From assembly GCA_903944165.1 (NCBI GenBank), contig CAJAQT010000008.1, positions 1 through 39,383 on the forward strand: a stretch of 39,383 nt of DNA, given 5' to 3'. Shown one piece after another: positions 8,513-17,819 of the stretch. Both the position numbers and the translations under genes were made by a program. The stretch's first letter is position 1. Each line of letters starts with the position of its first letter. Source of the DNA: an uncultured Methylococcaceae bacterium. Lineage in GTDB: Bacteria > Pseudomonadota > Gammaproteobacteria > Methylococcales > Methylomonadaceae. The notes beneath the pieces were generated by a model, which was not told where the DNA came from, searched no databases, and was given only the letters and a program-made list of their open reading frames with translations.

Positions 8513-8992
8513 ATGTCTAAAGTTAAAGTATATGAAGGAAATTTATCGGCTGAAGGTGGCAAATTTGCCTTAGTTGCATCACGCTTTAATAGTTTTATTG
8601 TCGATCAACTCGAAGCAGGCGCTATCGATGCGTTGATTCGCCATGGTGCAAAAAAAGAAGATGTTCATTTAGTTAAAGCCCCAGGTGCTTTTGAATTACC
8701 TATTGTGGTGCAAAAATTGGCGGCGAGTAAAAAATATGATGCCATTATTGCCTTGGGTGCGGTTATTCGTGGAGGCACACCTCACTTTGAATATGTGGCA
8801 GGTGAATGTGTTAAAGGCATTGCACAGGTCTCTTTGCAATACAGTATCCCCGTTAGTTTTGGTGTATTAACTGTTGATACTCTTGAGCAGGCAATCGAGC
8901 GTGCAGGAACTAAAGCGGGAAATAAAGGCGCAGAAGCGGCATTGTCTGCAATTGAAATGGTGAGTTTATTTAATAGTTTGGATATCGCATGA
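8513..8992 (+). CDS. ribH: 6,7-dimethyl-8-ribityllumazine synthase
   Basis: Condenses the ribB product with the ribD-pathway amine to give lumazine; forms icosahedral or pentameric shells in the cytosol. The 159-residue protein shows RFN (24-26), PGAFELP (57-63) and [14 protein letters not shown] (82-95) with catalytic His91. An upstream ATG at 8489 is in frame, but the ATG at 8513 sits 8 nt after AAGGAG (8499-8504) and matches family length, so it is chosen. Its stop overlaps the nusB start in ATGA. Confidence 0.95.
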   Translation: MSKVKVYEGNLSAEGGKFALVASRFNSFIVDQLEAGAIDALIRHGAKKEDVHLVKAPGAFELPIVVQKLAASKKYDAIIALGAVIRGGTPHFEYVAGECVKGIAQVSLQYSIPVSFGVLTVDTLEQAIERAGTKAGNKGAEAALSAIEMVSLFNSLDIA

Positions 8993-9423
8993 GTTTAGCT
9001 CGAACTAATGCGCGAAAAGCAGCCGTGCAGGCACTTTATCAATGGCAGATGACTGGGCAGTTGTTATCACTGATTGAAAAGCAATTTATCGAGGAAGATT
9101 GGTTAAAAGACGTGCAAAAAAGTTATTTTTCCGAGCTTTTTTACGGTGTTCCTGAGCATTTAGACGCTATAGATAATGAATTAAGTCAGTTTGTTGATCG
9201 TAAGGTGGATATGATTGACCCCGTCGAACGTGCTATTTTGCGCTTAGGCACTTATGAATTGTTATTTCGTTTAAATATGCCTTATAAAGTCATTATTAAT
9301 GAAAGTATTAATTTAGCTAAATGTTTTGGCGCGGACGGAAGTCATAAATACATTAACAGTATTTTAGATAAAATCGCTCAGCAAAAAAGAGTCATTGAGC
9401 TTCAGGCTAAACAAGCAGGTTAA
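8989..9423 (+). CDS. nusB: Transcription antitermination factor NusB
   Basis: Binds boxA RNA with NusE (S10) in antitermination of rRNA operons. The 144-residue all-helical protein has the N-terminal [16 protein letters not shown], then [15 protein letters not shown] and the C-terminal [29 protein letters not shown]. It overlaps ribH by 4 bp (ATGA), implying translational coupling; ribH-nusB is a conserved bacterial pair. Confidence 0.96.
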   Translation: MSLARTNARKAAVQALYQWQMTGQLLSLIEKQFIEEDWLKDVQKSYFSELFYGVPEHLDAIDNELSQFVDRKVDMIDPVERAILRLGTYELLFRLNMPYKVIINESINLAKCFGADGSHKYINSILDKIAQQKRVIELQAKQAG

Positions 9424-9432
9424 CACTAGTTG

Positions 9433-10368
9433 ATGTTGTCTGAGTTTAATGTTATTGAGCGTTTTTTTGCACGCCCCACTTCGATAAAAAAAGCGTCTAC
9501 TGTGCTTGGAATTGGTGATGATTGCGCCTTACTATCTATTCCAGAGGGGTATGAATTAGCCCTCACGACAGACACAATGGTAGAGGGGGTGCATTTTTTT
9601 GCTGAGACTAATCCTGAGCATTTAGGGCATAAGTTACTTGCAGTTAATCTAAGTGATCTCGCCAGTATCGGTGCTAAGCCGATGTCGGTGTTATTGGCAC
9701 TGACTTTGCCCCGTGTTAATGAAGAGTGGCTTGAGGCTTTTGCAAAAGGGTTCTTTAGTTTAGCAGACGAGTTTTCTGTTGATCTTATCGGTGGAGACAC
9801 CACATCCGGTTCATTAACGCTTACGGTTCAGGCGCTGGGCTTAGTTGCGCGAGGTAAAAGCTTATTGCGATCTAATGCACGCGTGGGTGATTTTATTTAT
9901 GTTAGCGGTTCTTTGGGTAATGCCGGTTTGGGATTACTGTTCTTGCAAGGCAAGACTGCTCTTCAATCGAGTGTTGCGATGACTCAATTTAATACGCCTC
10001 ACCCTCGCGTAGACTTAGGCTTGAAAATTAGTATTTTTGCGCACGCGTGCATTGATATTTCTGATGGCTTAGTGGGGGATCTTGGGCATATTTTAAAGCA
10101 AAGTCAGGTAGGTGCCTGTATCGACTGGCTTGCTTTACCTTTATCGGATGACGTAAGGGCGTATATACAGCAAACAGGAGATTGGTTAATGCCATTAACT
10201 GCGGGGGATGATTATGAATTATGCTTTACAGTGCCGCCTGAGTTAGTCGCCTTAGTGCCGCAATATTGTCATAAAATAGGGGTGATCGAAGAACGTAAGG
10301 GATTACGAATAAACAGGTTTGGCTTAATATCAGATTTAGTAGGCAAAGCATATGAGCATTTTTCTTGA
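9433..10368 (+). CDS. thiL: Thiamine-monophosphate kinase
   Basis: Phosphorylates thiamine monophosphate to TPP, the last step of thiamine synthesis; it complements thiC further along the window. The 311-residue AIR-synthase-fold protein shows GIGDDCALL (26-34), the TTDTMVEGVHF segment (45-55), LGHKLLAVNLSDLASIGAKP (64-83) and a later GGDTTSG. The ATG at 9433 is preferred to the TTG at 9430. It overlaps pgpA by 17 bp. Confidence 0.95.
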   Translation: MLSEFNVIERFFARPTSIKKASTVLGIGDDCALLSIPEGYELALTTDTMVEGVHFFAETNPEHLGHKLLAVNLSDLASIGAKPMSVLLALTLPRVNEEWLEAFAKGFFSLADEFSVDLIGGDTTSGSLTLTVQALGLVARGKSLLRSNARVGDFIYVSGSLGNAGLGLLFLQGKTALQSSVAMTQFNTPHPRVDLGLKISIFAHACIDISDGLVGDLGHILKQSQVGACIDWLALPLSDDVRAYIQQTGDWLMPLTAGDDYELCFTVPPELVALVPQYCHKIGVIEERKGLRINRFGLISDLVGKAYEHFS

Positions 10369-10864
10369 CAAAATAGGGCAAAAGCAATTAACGCCTAAGC
10401 AAATATTAACTGATCCAGTTTTATTTCTTGCGTTTGGTTTTGGTGCAGGGTTAGCTAAAAAAGCACCAGGAACATGGGGGACTTTAGTTGCGCTACCTAT
10501 TTACTTGTTGATAGTGCAAAATTTTTATCTATTTACCTTCTGTAGCATCTTGGCGTGTTGTGTTGGTGTTTGGCTTTGCGGTAGAGCCGCTGAAAAACTA
10601 GGTGAACATGATTTTGCAGGAATTGTTTGGGATGAAATCGCGGGGTTTTTAGTAACAATGTTATTCGTGCCATCATTTTCATGGACAGCGGTTCTTATGG
10701 GTTTTATTGTGTTTCGATTCTTCGATATTATTAAACCATGGCCTATTAACTTGTTAGATAAGCATGTAAAAGGAGGTTTAGGTATTATGATTGATGATAT
10801 TTGTGCAGGAGTTTTTTCAGGTGGTCTGTTAATTTTTTTGCTGCCATTAATGAGTAATTATTAA
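10352..10864 (+). CDS. pgpA: Phosphatidylglycerophosphatase A
   Basis: Removes phosphate from phosphatidylglycerol phosphate in the inner membrane to make phosphatidylglycerol. The 170-residue protein has the family motifs GFGAGLAKKAPGTWGTL, WDEIAGF, FRFFDIIKPWPI and GIMIDDICAG, and several hydrophobic segments. The start overlaps the end of thiL in another frame, the usual thiL-pgpA coupling. It closes the rib-nusB-thiL-pgpA cluster. Confidence 0.94.
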   Translation: MSIFLDKIGQKQLTPKQILTDPVLFLAFGFGAGLAKKAPGTWGTLVALPIYLLIVQNFYLFTFCSILACCVGVWLCGRAAEKLGEHDFAGIVWDEIAGFLVTMLFVPSFSWTAVLMGFIVFRFFDIIKPWPINLLDKHVKGGLGIMIDDICAGVFSGGLLIFLLPLMSNY

Positions 10865-10892
10865 TCTTCTTACCTTATTTCAATTATTTAGA

Positions 10893-10920
10893 TTGCTAAA
10901 TTTAAAAAAATCACTATAAT
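10893..10920 (+). promoter_or_regulatory. Promoter of tRNA-fMet/metY operon
   Basis: -35-like TTGCTA (10893-10898), a 16-bp spacer and a perfect TATAAT (10915-10920) lie 12 bp before the tRNA 5' end. Confidence 0.7.
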
Positions 10921-10932
10921 CTTCAAATCAAT

Positions 10933-11009
<77 letters not shown>

Positions 11010-11012
11010 GAC

Positions 11013-11038
11013 AAAAAAACCCCATTATGGGGTTTTTT
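11013..11038 (+). terminator. Terminator after tRNA-fMet
   Basis: CCCC (11020-11023) pairs with GGGG (11029-11032), extended by A-run and T-run pairing, with T-run 11033-11038 directly after. It begins 4 bp past the tRNA. Confidence 0.85.
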
Positions 11039-11083
11039 ATTTTATAGGCTTTTATTTAGAAGTCGACAATTGATTGTTAATGG

Positions 11084-11107
11084 AAGAGCCTTTGGCTCTT
11101 TTTTTTT
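11084..11107 (+). terminator. Second terminator/attenuator-like hairpin before rimP
   Basis: AAGAGCC (11084-11090) and GGCTCTT (11094-11100) form a 7-bp stem with a 3-nt loop, followed by T-run to 11107. No gene ends between this and the previous terminator, so it probably limits read-through into rimP, or attenuates a rimP transcript starting between the two. Confidence 0.8.
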
Positions 11108-11192
11108 GTGTATTTATCAAGGATGGCAATCTATTAGGTGTCTGTTTTTATGGGTTTATATACACATAACGTATTCTTAAAAGTGAGGCGAG

Positions 11193-11654
11193 ATGAAACT
11201 GGCTCCAGAGCATTTGATTAATTTAATTGAGCCAATTGTAGAAGGATTAGGCTATGAGTGTGTTGGTATAGACTATAGCCCACATCCAAAACATGGTTGC
11301 TTAAGAATATATATTGATAAGGAAGCGGGTGTTTTGCTGGATGATTGCACTAAAGTTAGCCACCAAGTCAGTGGCGTATTGGATGTTGAAGATCCAATAC
11401 AGGGTAATTATCATTTAGAAGTTTCTTCGCCTGGAGAAGATCGCCCTTTTTATAAAATAAGCCAATTTGAACATTTTATTGGCTCAACGGTGTTAGTTAA
11501 TTTATTTATGCCTATACAAGGTCGAAAAAAAATCAAAGGAGTGATTGATAAGGTTGAAGGTGAAATCATCACTCTAAAAGAGGCGGATGAAGTTTATGCA
11601 GTGCCATTTAGTGCCATGAGTAAGGCGCGTATGGTTCCAGAATTTAATTTATAA
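11193..11654 (+). CDS. rimP: Ribosome maturation factor RimP
   Basis: Assists 30S subunit assembly. The 153-residue protein has the N-terminal EPIVEGLGYECVGIDY, LRIYIDKEAGVLLDDCTKVS, the diagnostic VSSPGEDRPFYK and a small C-terminal SH3-like barrel. It starts the protein-coding part of the metY operon and is followed 21 bp later by nusA. Confidence 0.95.
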   Translation: MKLAPEHLINLIEPIVEGLGYECVGIDYSPHPKHGCLRIYIDKEAGVLLDDCTKVSHQVSGVLDVEDPIQGNYHLEVSSPGEDRPFYKISQFEHFIGSTVLVNLFMPIQGRKKIKGVIDKVEGEIITLKEADEVYAVPFSAMSKARMVPEFNL

Positions 11655-11675
11655 GCATCGAAAAAGGAGATCGAA

Positions 11676-13175
11676 GTGGCAAATAAAGAAATTTTGTTGG
11701 TTGTGGAGGTTTTTTCCAATGAAAGAGAAATTGATAAGGAGATTGTTTTTCAAGCAATTGAGTCAGCACTAGAGTCTGCAACTATCAAGCGTAATGTAAA
11801 TCAAATCAAAGCACGGGTTGAAATTAATAGAAAAACAGGTGACTACCAGACGTTTCGTCAATGGGAGGTTGTTGCGCCCAATCCCTTTTGCGCAGGTGAT
11901 GTTGAATTTCCCACTACACAAGTTCTTTTAGAGGTTGCGCAGCTTGATAATGCAGATGTTCGTGTGGGTGATTATGTAGAAGAGGAAATTGAATCCGTAG
12001 ATTTCGGTAGAATTGCTGCGCAGCATGCAAAACAAGCTATTATTCAAAAAGTACGGGAAGCCGAGCGAAAGAAAATTGTCGATGCCTATAAGTCAAAGGT
12101 GGGCGAATTAGTAACGGGAGTTGTGAAGCGCATTGAAAAAGGTAATCTGTTTTTAGATTTAGGTGGTCATGTTGAGGCGTATATTGCTAAAGAAGATATG
12201 ATACCTCGCGAGCCTGTTCGAATTGGTGATCGGATTCGTGGTTATTTGAAAGATGTTCGATTAGAGGCGCGAGGGCCGCAATTATTTATTAGTAGAACAG
12301 CTCCAGAGTTACTTATTGCCTTGTTTCGATTAGAGGTGCCAGAAGTCGGTGAAGGTTTGATTACGGTAATGGCAGCGGCACGTGATCCAGGTTCAAGAGC
12401 AAAACTTGCAGTGAAAAGCAATGATCCACGGTTGGATCCAGTTGGCTCTTGTGTGGGGATGCGCGGTGCACGCGTGCAGTCAGTAACAAATGAATTAGCT
12501 GGCGAGCGTGTTGACGTGATTCTATGGAATCAGAGTGATGCGCAATTTGTAATAAACGCAATGTCTCCTGCTGAAATTCAATCAATTATTGTTGATGAAG
12601 ATAAGCATAGTATGGATTTGGCAGTGAGTTCTGAAAACTTATCTCAAGCAATTGGTCGTGGCGGGCAAAATGTGCGCTTAGCATCTCAACTAACAGGCTG
12701 GGAATTAAATGTAATTGATGCGTCAAAAGCAACCTTAAGTAATGAAGCTGAGCTTTCCAAAATAAAGCAACTATTTATCGATCAATTGGATGTCGATGAG
12801 GATGTAGCCTTGATACTTGCTGAGGTGGGTTTTAATTCTGTTGAAGAAATAGCTTATGTACCTGTAAGTGAGATGTTAGAAATTGAAGGTTTTGATGAAG
12901 AGTTGGTTAATGAATTGCGCAGTCGTGCAAAAGATGCATTATTGATTAATGCCATCGCTGCTGAAGAGATAATGGGAAGTGCTCAGCCAACTCAAGAATT
13001 GCTTGCAATGGATGGAATGGATAATGAATTGGCTTATGACTTAGCAAATCATGGTATTACTACCATGGATGGTTTGGCGGAACAGTCAGTAGATGATTTG
13101 GTTAATTTATTAAGTTTAGATGAAGAGCGAGCCGCAAAGTTGATTATGAAAGCGCGTGAGCCTTGGTTTGCTTAA
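11676..13175 (+). CDS. nusA: Transcription termination/antitermination factor NusA
   Basis: Binds RNA polymerase and nascent RNA to modulate pausing, termination and antitermination. The 499-residue protein shows an N-terminal RNAP-binding domain (about 1-130), an S1 domain (GVVKRIEKGNLFLDLGGHVE), two KH domains (including GMRGARVQSV and IGRGGQNVRLASQLTG) and two acidic C-terminal repeats as in E. coli. It begins with GTG at 11676, preceded by AAAGGAGA. Confidence 0.97.
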   Translation: MANKEILLVVEVFSNEREIDKEIVFQAIESALESATIKRNVNQIKARVEINRKTGDYQTFRQWEVVAPNPFCAGDVEFPTTQVLLEVAQLDNADVRVGDYVEEEIESVDFGRIAAQHAKQAIIQKVREAERKKIVDAYKSKVGELVTGVVKRIEKGNLFLDLGGHVEAYIAKEDMIPREPVRIGDRIRGYLKDVRLEARGPQLFISRTAPELLIALFRLEVPEVGEGLITVMAAARDPGSRAKLAVKSNDPRLDPVGSCVGMRGARVQSVTNELAGERVDVILWNQSDAQFVINAMSPAEIQSIIVDEDKHSMDLAVSSENLSQAIGRGGQNVRLASQLTGWELNVIDASKATLSNEAELSKIKQLFIDQLDVDEDVALILAEVGFNSVEEIAYVPVSEMLEIEGFDEELVNELRSRAKDALLINAIAAEEIMGSAQPTQELLAMDGMDNELAYDLANHGITTMDGLAEQSVDDLVNLLSLDEERAAKLIMKAREPWFA

Positions 13176-13202
13176 GTCATAAAATGACGTGAGAGGTTGG
13201 AT

Positions 13203-15947
13203 ATGAGTGATAAAACGGTACGACAGTTAGCTGAAGTTGTAAAAATTCCATTAGAGCGATTGTTAGAGCAGCTTAAAGAAGCTGGTCTGTCCGCTTCTAG
13301 TGCGGACGATATAATTAGTGAAGACGAAAAAATGCAGTTGCTCGGTCATTTGCGTAAGCGTCGTGGTAAAGCTGAGGATGAAGCTGGAAGTGCGCCGCGT
13401 CGAGTAACACTAGAGCGCAGAAAAGTTATGGAAATTAAGCAGGCAGCGGTATCTGGCACGTCAGCTAAAACCATTAGTGTTGAGGTGCGCAAGAAAAAAA
13501 CATTTATTAAGCGAGCGGAGTCAGAGGAATCAACGGCGGATGATGTGGTGGCAGATAAGGAGAGTGACGCGCCTATTCATTCTGTAGAACATGAAACTGA
13601 AAGTAAATCTCCTGCGCCGATTGAATCATTAGTCGAGCTTGAGTTTGTTGGTGAAGTTGTCGAAGCGGCCACGTCTGGTAATGAGAATAACGGTAATGTT
13701 GTTAATGAGCTTAACATTGACGTTGTTGATGCAGTCATAGACGCTGAAGTTAACTTGGTGGAAAGCTCTACACAGGCTAGCGATGAAAAATTTATTGTTG
13801 ACATGCCTAGTGACGCGCTAATCACGCCATTAGACTTGGAATTAGAAATTGAGCCTGAAGAAAAATTTGGTGCAGTAAAAATTAAAGAAGATAAAAAAAT
13901 TAAAACTGATAAATTGACTAAAGCTAAAGAATCCGACGAAGTACGCAAAAAACAACAAGAAAAAGAGCGGCGTTTGGAGGAGTCAATTAAAAAGAACGCT
14001 GAAAAAGTTAGGCAGCAAGCTGTTATAAAACAAGAGCAAGCACAGCAGAAAAAGAAATCAGAAGAAGAGTCTCAGCGAGTATCGACAAGAGATAATAAAA
14101 AAGGCAAGAAAAAAGGTAAGCAAGGGCATCGCGCAGCAGCTACCGTTTCTGATAGTAAGCATCAATTTGAAATGCCTGTGGCACCTATTGTTTATGATGT
14201 CACGATCCCTGAGATAATTATTGTTTCAGATTTGGCGCAAAAAATGAATGTTAAAGCGGCTGTTGTTATCAAGCATTTAATGAATTTAGGTATTATGGCC
14301 ACCATTAATCAAACTATAGATCAAGACACTGCGGTGATTTTGGTTGAAGAGATGGGGCATAAAGTCATTATGCAAAGTGATGATGACTTAGAGCAAGAAA
14401 TGCTCGCGGAAGTGACGCAAGATGATAATAGAAGCAGGTTACCAAGAGCACCTATTGTTACGATTATGGGGCATGTCGATCATGGTAAAACATCTCTTTT
14501 AGATTATATCCGAAAAACCAGAGTAGCTGCCGGTGAAGCGGGCGGGATTACCCAGCATATTGGTGCTTATCAAGTCAAGACAGATCATGGTTCTGTGACC
14601 TTTTTGGACACGCCTGGACATGCTGCATTTACAGCTATGCGAGCTCGTGGAGCAGATGTTACTGATGTTGTTATTGTTGTGGTTGCTGCTGATGATGGTG
14701 TGATGCCGCAAACTAAAGAGGCGGTTGAGCATGCGCGTGCGGCAGGTGTGCCCATTATTGTTGCAATCAACAAGATAGATAAGGCCGATGCAAATCCTGA
14801 TAAAGTTATGCAGGAATTATCTAGTATTAATGTTCTCGCCGAAGAATGGGGTGGGGATGTTCAGTTTCTTAAAATTTCAGCCAAAACAGGCGCTGGTATT
14901 GATGAGTTGATTGAAGCCTTAATTATTCAAACTGAAATTTTAGAATTAACTGCCCCCATCGAGGGCGCTGCATCGGGTATTGTTATTGAGTCTAGGCTTG
15001 ATAAGGGGCGGGGAGCTGTGGCCACGATTCTGATTCAAAAAGGTACTTTAGAAAATGGTCAGATGGTATTGTGTGGTCATGAATATGGTCGTGTTAGAGC
15101 CATGTTCAATGAGAACGGTAAGCTTATCAAAGATGCAGGCCCCAGTGTGCCGGTTGAGATTTTAGGCTTGTCTGGAACTCCTTTTGCTGGTGACGAATTT
15201 CTAGTCGTTCAAAATGAACGTGTCGCTAAAGAGTTAGCGAAACATCGAGAAGATCGTAAAAAGTTTAGTCGGCATGCAGCTCAACACGCATCTAAACTTG
15301 ACGAGGTCTTTTCTAAGATGACTAGTGGCGAACTTGCTAGTGTTAATTTGGTGATTAAAACTGATGTGCAAGGTAGTCTTGAAGCATTAAAAGGGTCATT
15401 AGTTGCACTATCTAATCCAGAGGTTGAGGTTAAAGTTATTTTTGGTGGTGTTGGTGGCATAAATGAGGGTGATGCTAACCTAGCATTAGCGTCAAACGCG
15501 ATTTTAATTGGCTTTAATGTTCGTGCCGATGCGGCTGCGCGAAAATTAATCGAAGAAAAAGGGATTGATCTTCATTATTACAGCGTTATTTATGATGCAA
15601 TTGACGAAGTTAAGAAGTCAATTAGTGGCATGTTAGCACCAGAAATTAAAGAGCATATTGTTGGTCTTGCGGAAGTTAGGGATGTCTTTAAGTCGCCTAA
15701 GTTTGGCGCTATTGCGGGTTGCATGGTTGTTGATGGCTTTGTTAAAAGAAACCTGCCTATTCGTGTCTTGCGTGAAAACGTTGTTATTTATGAGGGGCAA
15801 TTGGAGTCTTTACGTCGCTATAAGGATGATGTTGCTGAGGTTAAAATGGGTATGGATTGCGGTATTGGCGTTAAAAATTACAATGATGTGCAACCTGGAG
15901 ATCAAATTGAGGTCTTTGAGCGTACAGAAGTAAGGCGAGTATTGTAA
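13203..15947 (+). CDS. infB: Translation initiation factor IF-2
   Basis: GTPase that brings fMet-tRNA to the 30S P site. The 914-residue protein has a small N-terminal IF2 domain (1-50), a long charged, lysine/glutamate-rich linker (about 90-320), a second IF2_N domain, then the G domain with GHVDHGKT (423-430), DTPGHAAF and NKIDK, and C-terminal domains II-IV. An in-frame TTG at 13197 exists, but the ATG at 13203 follows GAGAGG with 6-nt spacing and gives a family-like [10 protein letters not shown] start. Confidence 0.97.
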   Translation: MSDKTVRQLAEVVKIPLERLLEQLKEAGLSASSADDIISEDEKMQLLGHLRKRRGKAEDEAGSAPRRVTLERRKVMEIKQAAVSGTSAKTISVEVRKKKTFIKRAESEESTADDVVADKESDAPIHSVEHETESKSPAPIESLVELEFVGEVVEAATSGNENNGNVVNELNIDVVDAVIDAEVNLVESSTQASDEKFIVDMPSDALITPLDLELEIEPEEKFGAVKIKEDKKIKTDKLTKAKESDEVRKKQQEKERRLEESIKKNAEKVRQQAVIKQEQAQQKKKSEEESQRVSTRDNKKGKKKGKQGHRAAATVSDSKHQFEMPVAPIVYDVTIPEIIIVSDLAQKMNVKAAVVIKHLMNLGIMATINQTIDQDTAVILVEEMGHKVIMQSDDDLEQEMLAEVTQDDNRSRLPRAPIVTIMGHVDHGKTSLLDYIRKTRVAAGEAGGITQHIGAYQVKTDHGSVTFLDTPGHAAFTAMRARGADVTDVVIVVVAADDGVMPQTKEAVEHARAAGVPIIVAINKIDKADANPDKVMQELSSINVLAEEWGGDVQFLKISAKTGAGIDELIEALIIQTEILELTAPIEGAASGIVIESRLDKGRGAVATILIQKGTLENGQMVLCGHEYGRVRAMFNENGKLIKDAGPSVPVEILGLSGTPFAGDEFLVVQNERVAKELAKHREDRKKFSRHAAQHASKLDEVFSKMTSGELASVNLVIKTDVQGSLEALKGSLVALSNPEVEVKVIFGGVGGINEGDANLALASNAILIGFNVRADAAARKLIEEKGIDLHYYSVIYDAIDEVKKSISGMLAPEIKEHIVGLAEVRDVFKSPKFGAIAGCMVVDGFVKRNLPIRVLRENVVIYEGQLESLRRYKDDVAEVKMGMDCGIGVKNYNDVQPGDQIEVFERTEVRRVL

Positions 15948-15951
15948 CGAT

Positions 15952-16299
15952 ATGGCAAAAGAATTTGGTAGAAATGAACGCGTTTCTTCACAGATGCAAA
16001 AAGAATTGTCTTTTGTTTTGCAGCGTGAAATTACTGATAATGTGCTAGGTTTTATTACCATTAATGAGGTGGAAGTCTCTAAAGATTTAGCCGTTGCAAA
16101 AGTGTATTTTACAGTTTTAAATGCTGATGATAGTAAAAAGCGAGTCAATGAAAAAAGATTAAACGAATTGATGCCTGTTATTAGACATGCCTTGGCAAAA
16201 AGAATGAGACTTCGGCATATTTCAGCGCTACGTTTTTATTATGATAATTCATTTGATAAAGGCATTCGTGTCGCTGAATTATTGAGTGGTTTAAAGTAA
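15952..16299 (+). CDS. rbfA: Ribosome-binding factor A
   Basis: Late 30S assembly factor acting on the 5' end of 16S rRNA. The 115-residue KH-like protein has RVSSQMQKELSFVLQREI, VSKDLAVAKVYFTVL and the C-terminal LRHISALRFYYDNSFDKG. It begins 4 bp after infB, with its Shine-Dalgarno-like purines inside the end of infB. Confidence 0.95.
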   Translation: MAKEFGRNERVSSQMQKELSFVLQREITDNVLGFITINEVEVSKDLAVAKVYFTVLNADDSKKRVNEKRLNELMPVIRHALAKRMRLRHISALRFYYDNSFDKGIRVAELLSGLK

Positions 16300-16313
16300 T
16301 TGTGAGGTAAAAG

Positions 16314-17225
16314 ATGGGGAAACGTAAATCTGGTCGAGATTTGCATGGCATCTTGTTACTGGATAAACGCTTGGGAGTTTCTTCCAATAGAGCATTGCAA
16401 GAAGTAAAAAGACTCATGGATGCAAATAAAGCGGGACACACCGGAAGTCTAGATCCATTGGCGACAGGATTGCTACCGCTTTGTTTTGGCGAAGCAACCA
16501 AAGTTTCAGCGTTTATGTTGAATGCAGATAAGCGTTATGAGGTGACTGTTCAATTGGGTGTTGTTACGGATACAGGAGATGCCGAAGGGCAAGTTATTCA
16601 AAGGATGTGCGTTCCTGCGTTGACAATAAAAGAACTGAATACTGTCTTGCAAAGCTTTATCGGTGTTATTGAGCAAGTCCCACCAATGTATTCAGCCTTA
16701 AAGCATAATGGTAAAAAATTATACGAATTAGCTCGTGAAGGTATTGTAATCGATCGAATAGCTAGAAAGGTTGAAATTAAAGATATTTGCTTACAATCGT
16801 ATGTCGAGCCAAATCTTAAGCTTGAGGTGAGTTGCTCAAAAGGTACTTATATTCGTACGTTAGCAGAAGATATTGGTCAAGTATTGGGGTGTGGCGGTAC
16901 TGTTATTGATCTTCGCAGGACAGCTTCAGGGCAGTTTAGTATTAATAACGCACTTACTTTAGCGCAATTGCAGAGCATGAATGATGATGATCTGCAGAGT
17001 GCTTTCATTGCTGTTGATGCACCTTTAATGCATTTTCCAGCAGTGCTTCTTCTAAATGATCAGGCTAAAAGTATTGGTTTTGGACAGCCGATTTTTTTGA
17101 TGCCCAGTTCAGAAGAGGTCGTTAGGCTGTATCATAATGGGCAATTTTTAGGTTTGGGTGAACGATTATCAGATGGTAAAATATTGCCTAAAAAATTGTT
17201 CAATTTGAATAAAATAGAGTTATAA
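16314..17225 (+). CDS. truB: tRNA pseudouridine-55 synthase TruB
   Basis: Makes pseudouridine 55 in the T loop of elongator tRNAs. The 303-residue protein has HGILLLDKRLGVSSN (11-25), the catalytic loop AGHTGSLDPLATGLL with Asp47, and CSKGTYIRTLAEDIG. A short PUA-like region ends the protein. It begins 14 bp after rbfA with GAGGTAAAAG upstream. Confidence 0.96.
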   Translation: MGKRKSGRDLHGILLLDKRLGVSSNRALQEVKRLMDANKAGHTGSLDPLATGLLPLCFGEATKVSAFMLNADKRYEVTVQLGVVTDTGDAEGQVIQRMCVPALTIKELNTVLQSFIGVIEQVPPMYSALKHNGKKLYELAREGIVIDRIARKVEIKDICLQSYVEPNLKLEVSCSKGTYIRTLAEDIGQVLGCGGTVIDLRRTASGQFSINNALTLAQLQSMNDDDLQSAFIAVDAPLMHFPAVLLLNDQAKSIGFGQPIFLMPSSEEVVRLYHNGQFLGLGERLSDGKILPKKLFNLNKIEL

Positions 17226-17301
17226 AGTAAGGGTTAAATAAGTGGTTTTTATTTAACATCAATTATTTGAAAGATTAGTTTGTTCTGCACCCTATCGCGG
17301 A

Positions 17302-17338
17302 GCAAGTTATTTAGCTTGCCAGAAATGGCAGCTTTTTT
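17302..17338 (+). promoter_or_regulatory. Overlapping alternative hairpins in the truB-rpsO gap
   Basis: Two mutually exclusive stems are possible: GCAAG (17302-17306) with CTTGC (17315-17319), or TGCCA (17317-17321, extended by AGC 17313-17315) with TGGCA-GCT (17326-17333) around a GAAA loop, the latter followed by a T-run to 17338 and so terminator-like. This arrangement looks like an attenuator or partial terminator ahead of rpsO. Confidence 0.55.
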
Positions 17339-17452
17339 GGTAGTGGATTAAATGTATATTTGGTCACTTTGTGGCTAGGTATGTGATCTGGTTTGTGCAT
17401 TCAAATATGATTTTAATCTGCTCGTTTTTATATTTTTTAACAGGGATTATCA

Positions 17453-17722
17453 ATGCCATTTAACGCAGCACAAAAAAAATTAGTTGTAGAAGAATACCGT
17501 TTATCAGAAACTGATACAGGATCACCAGAAGTGCAAATTGCTTTATTGACTGCACAAATCGTTCATTTGACGCCACATTTCGCAGTCCATAAAAAAGATA
17601 ATCATTCTCGTAGAGGCTTATTAAGAATGGTTAATCAACGTCGTAAGTTGCTGGATTATTTAAAAAGTAAAGACAATAATCGTTACCGTTTATTAATAGA
17701 GCGTCTTGGTTTACGTAAGTAA
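17453..17722 (+). CDS. rpsO: 30S ribosomal protein S15
   Basis: Primary 16S rRNA-binding protein of the 30S platform. The 89-residue sequence is fully family-typical, with the segments [39 protein letters not shown] and [12 protein letters not shown]. The 227-bp gap from truB suggests its own promoter and leader; E. coli S15 represses its own translation through a leader pseudoknot, and a similar role is possible here but not proven by the sequence. Confidence 0.98.
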   Translation: MPFNAAQKKLVVEEYRLSETDTGSPEVQIALLTAQIVHLTPHFAVHKKDNHSRRGLLRMVNQRRKLLDYLKSKDNNRYRLLIERLGLRK

Positions 17723-17764
17723 GTTTGTTGCAAATAAAGCTTAAACACTCTTGTTTTGATGATC

Positions 17765-17781
17765 ATCAGGTAAATCCTGAT
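17765..17781 (+). other. pnp leader hairpin
   Basis: ATCAGG (17765-17770) and CCTGAT (17776-17781) form a perfect 6-bp stem with a TAAAT loop, 38 bp upstream of the pnp start. In E. coli the pnp leader is a stem-loop cut by RNase III and then used for PNPase autoregulation; position agrees, but this stem is short. Confidence 0.45.
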
Positions 17782-17819
17782 ACCATTCATTAACCAACCT
17801 ACGCAAAGGAACCCCCATA

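Noticed and set aside
12361..12585. Short antisense frames inside nusA, infB, pnp and other genes
   Set aside because: They lie wholly within well-supported genes, lack start signals and resemble no known family.
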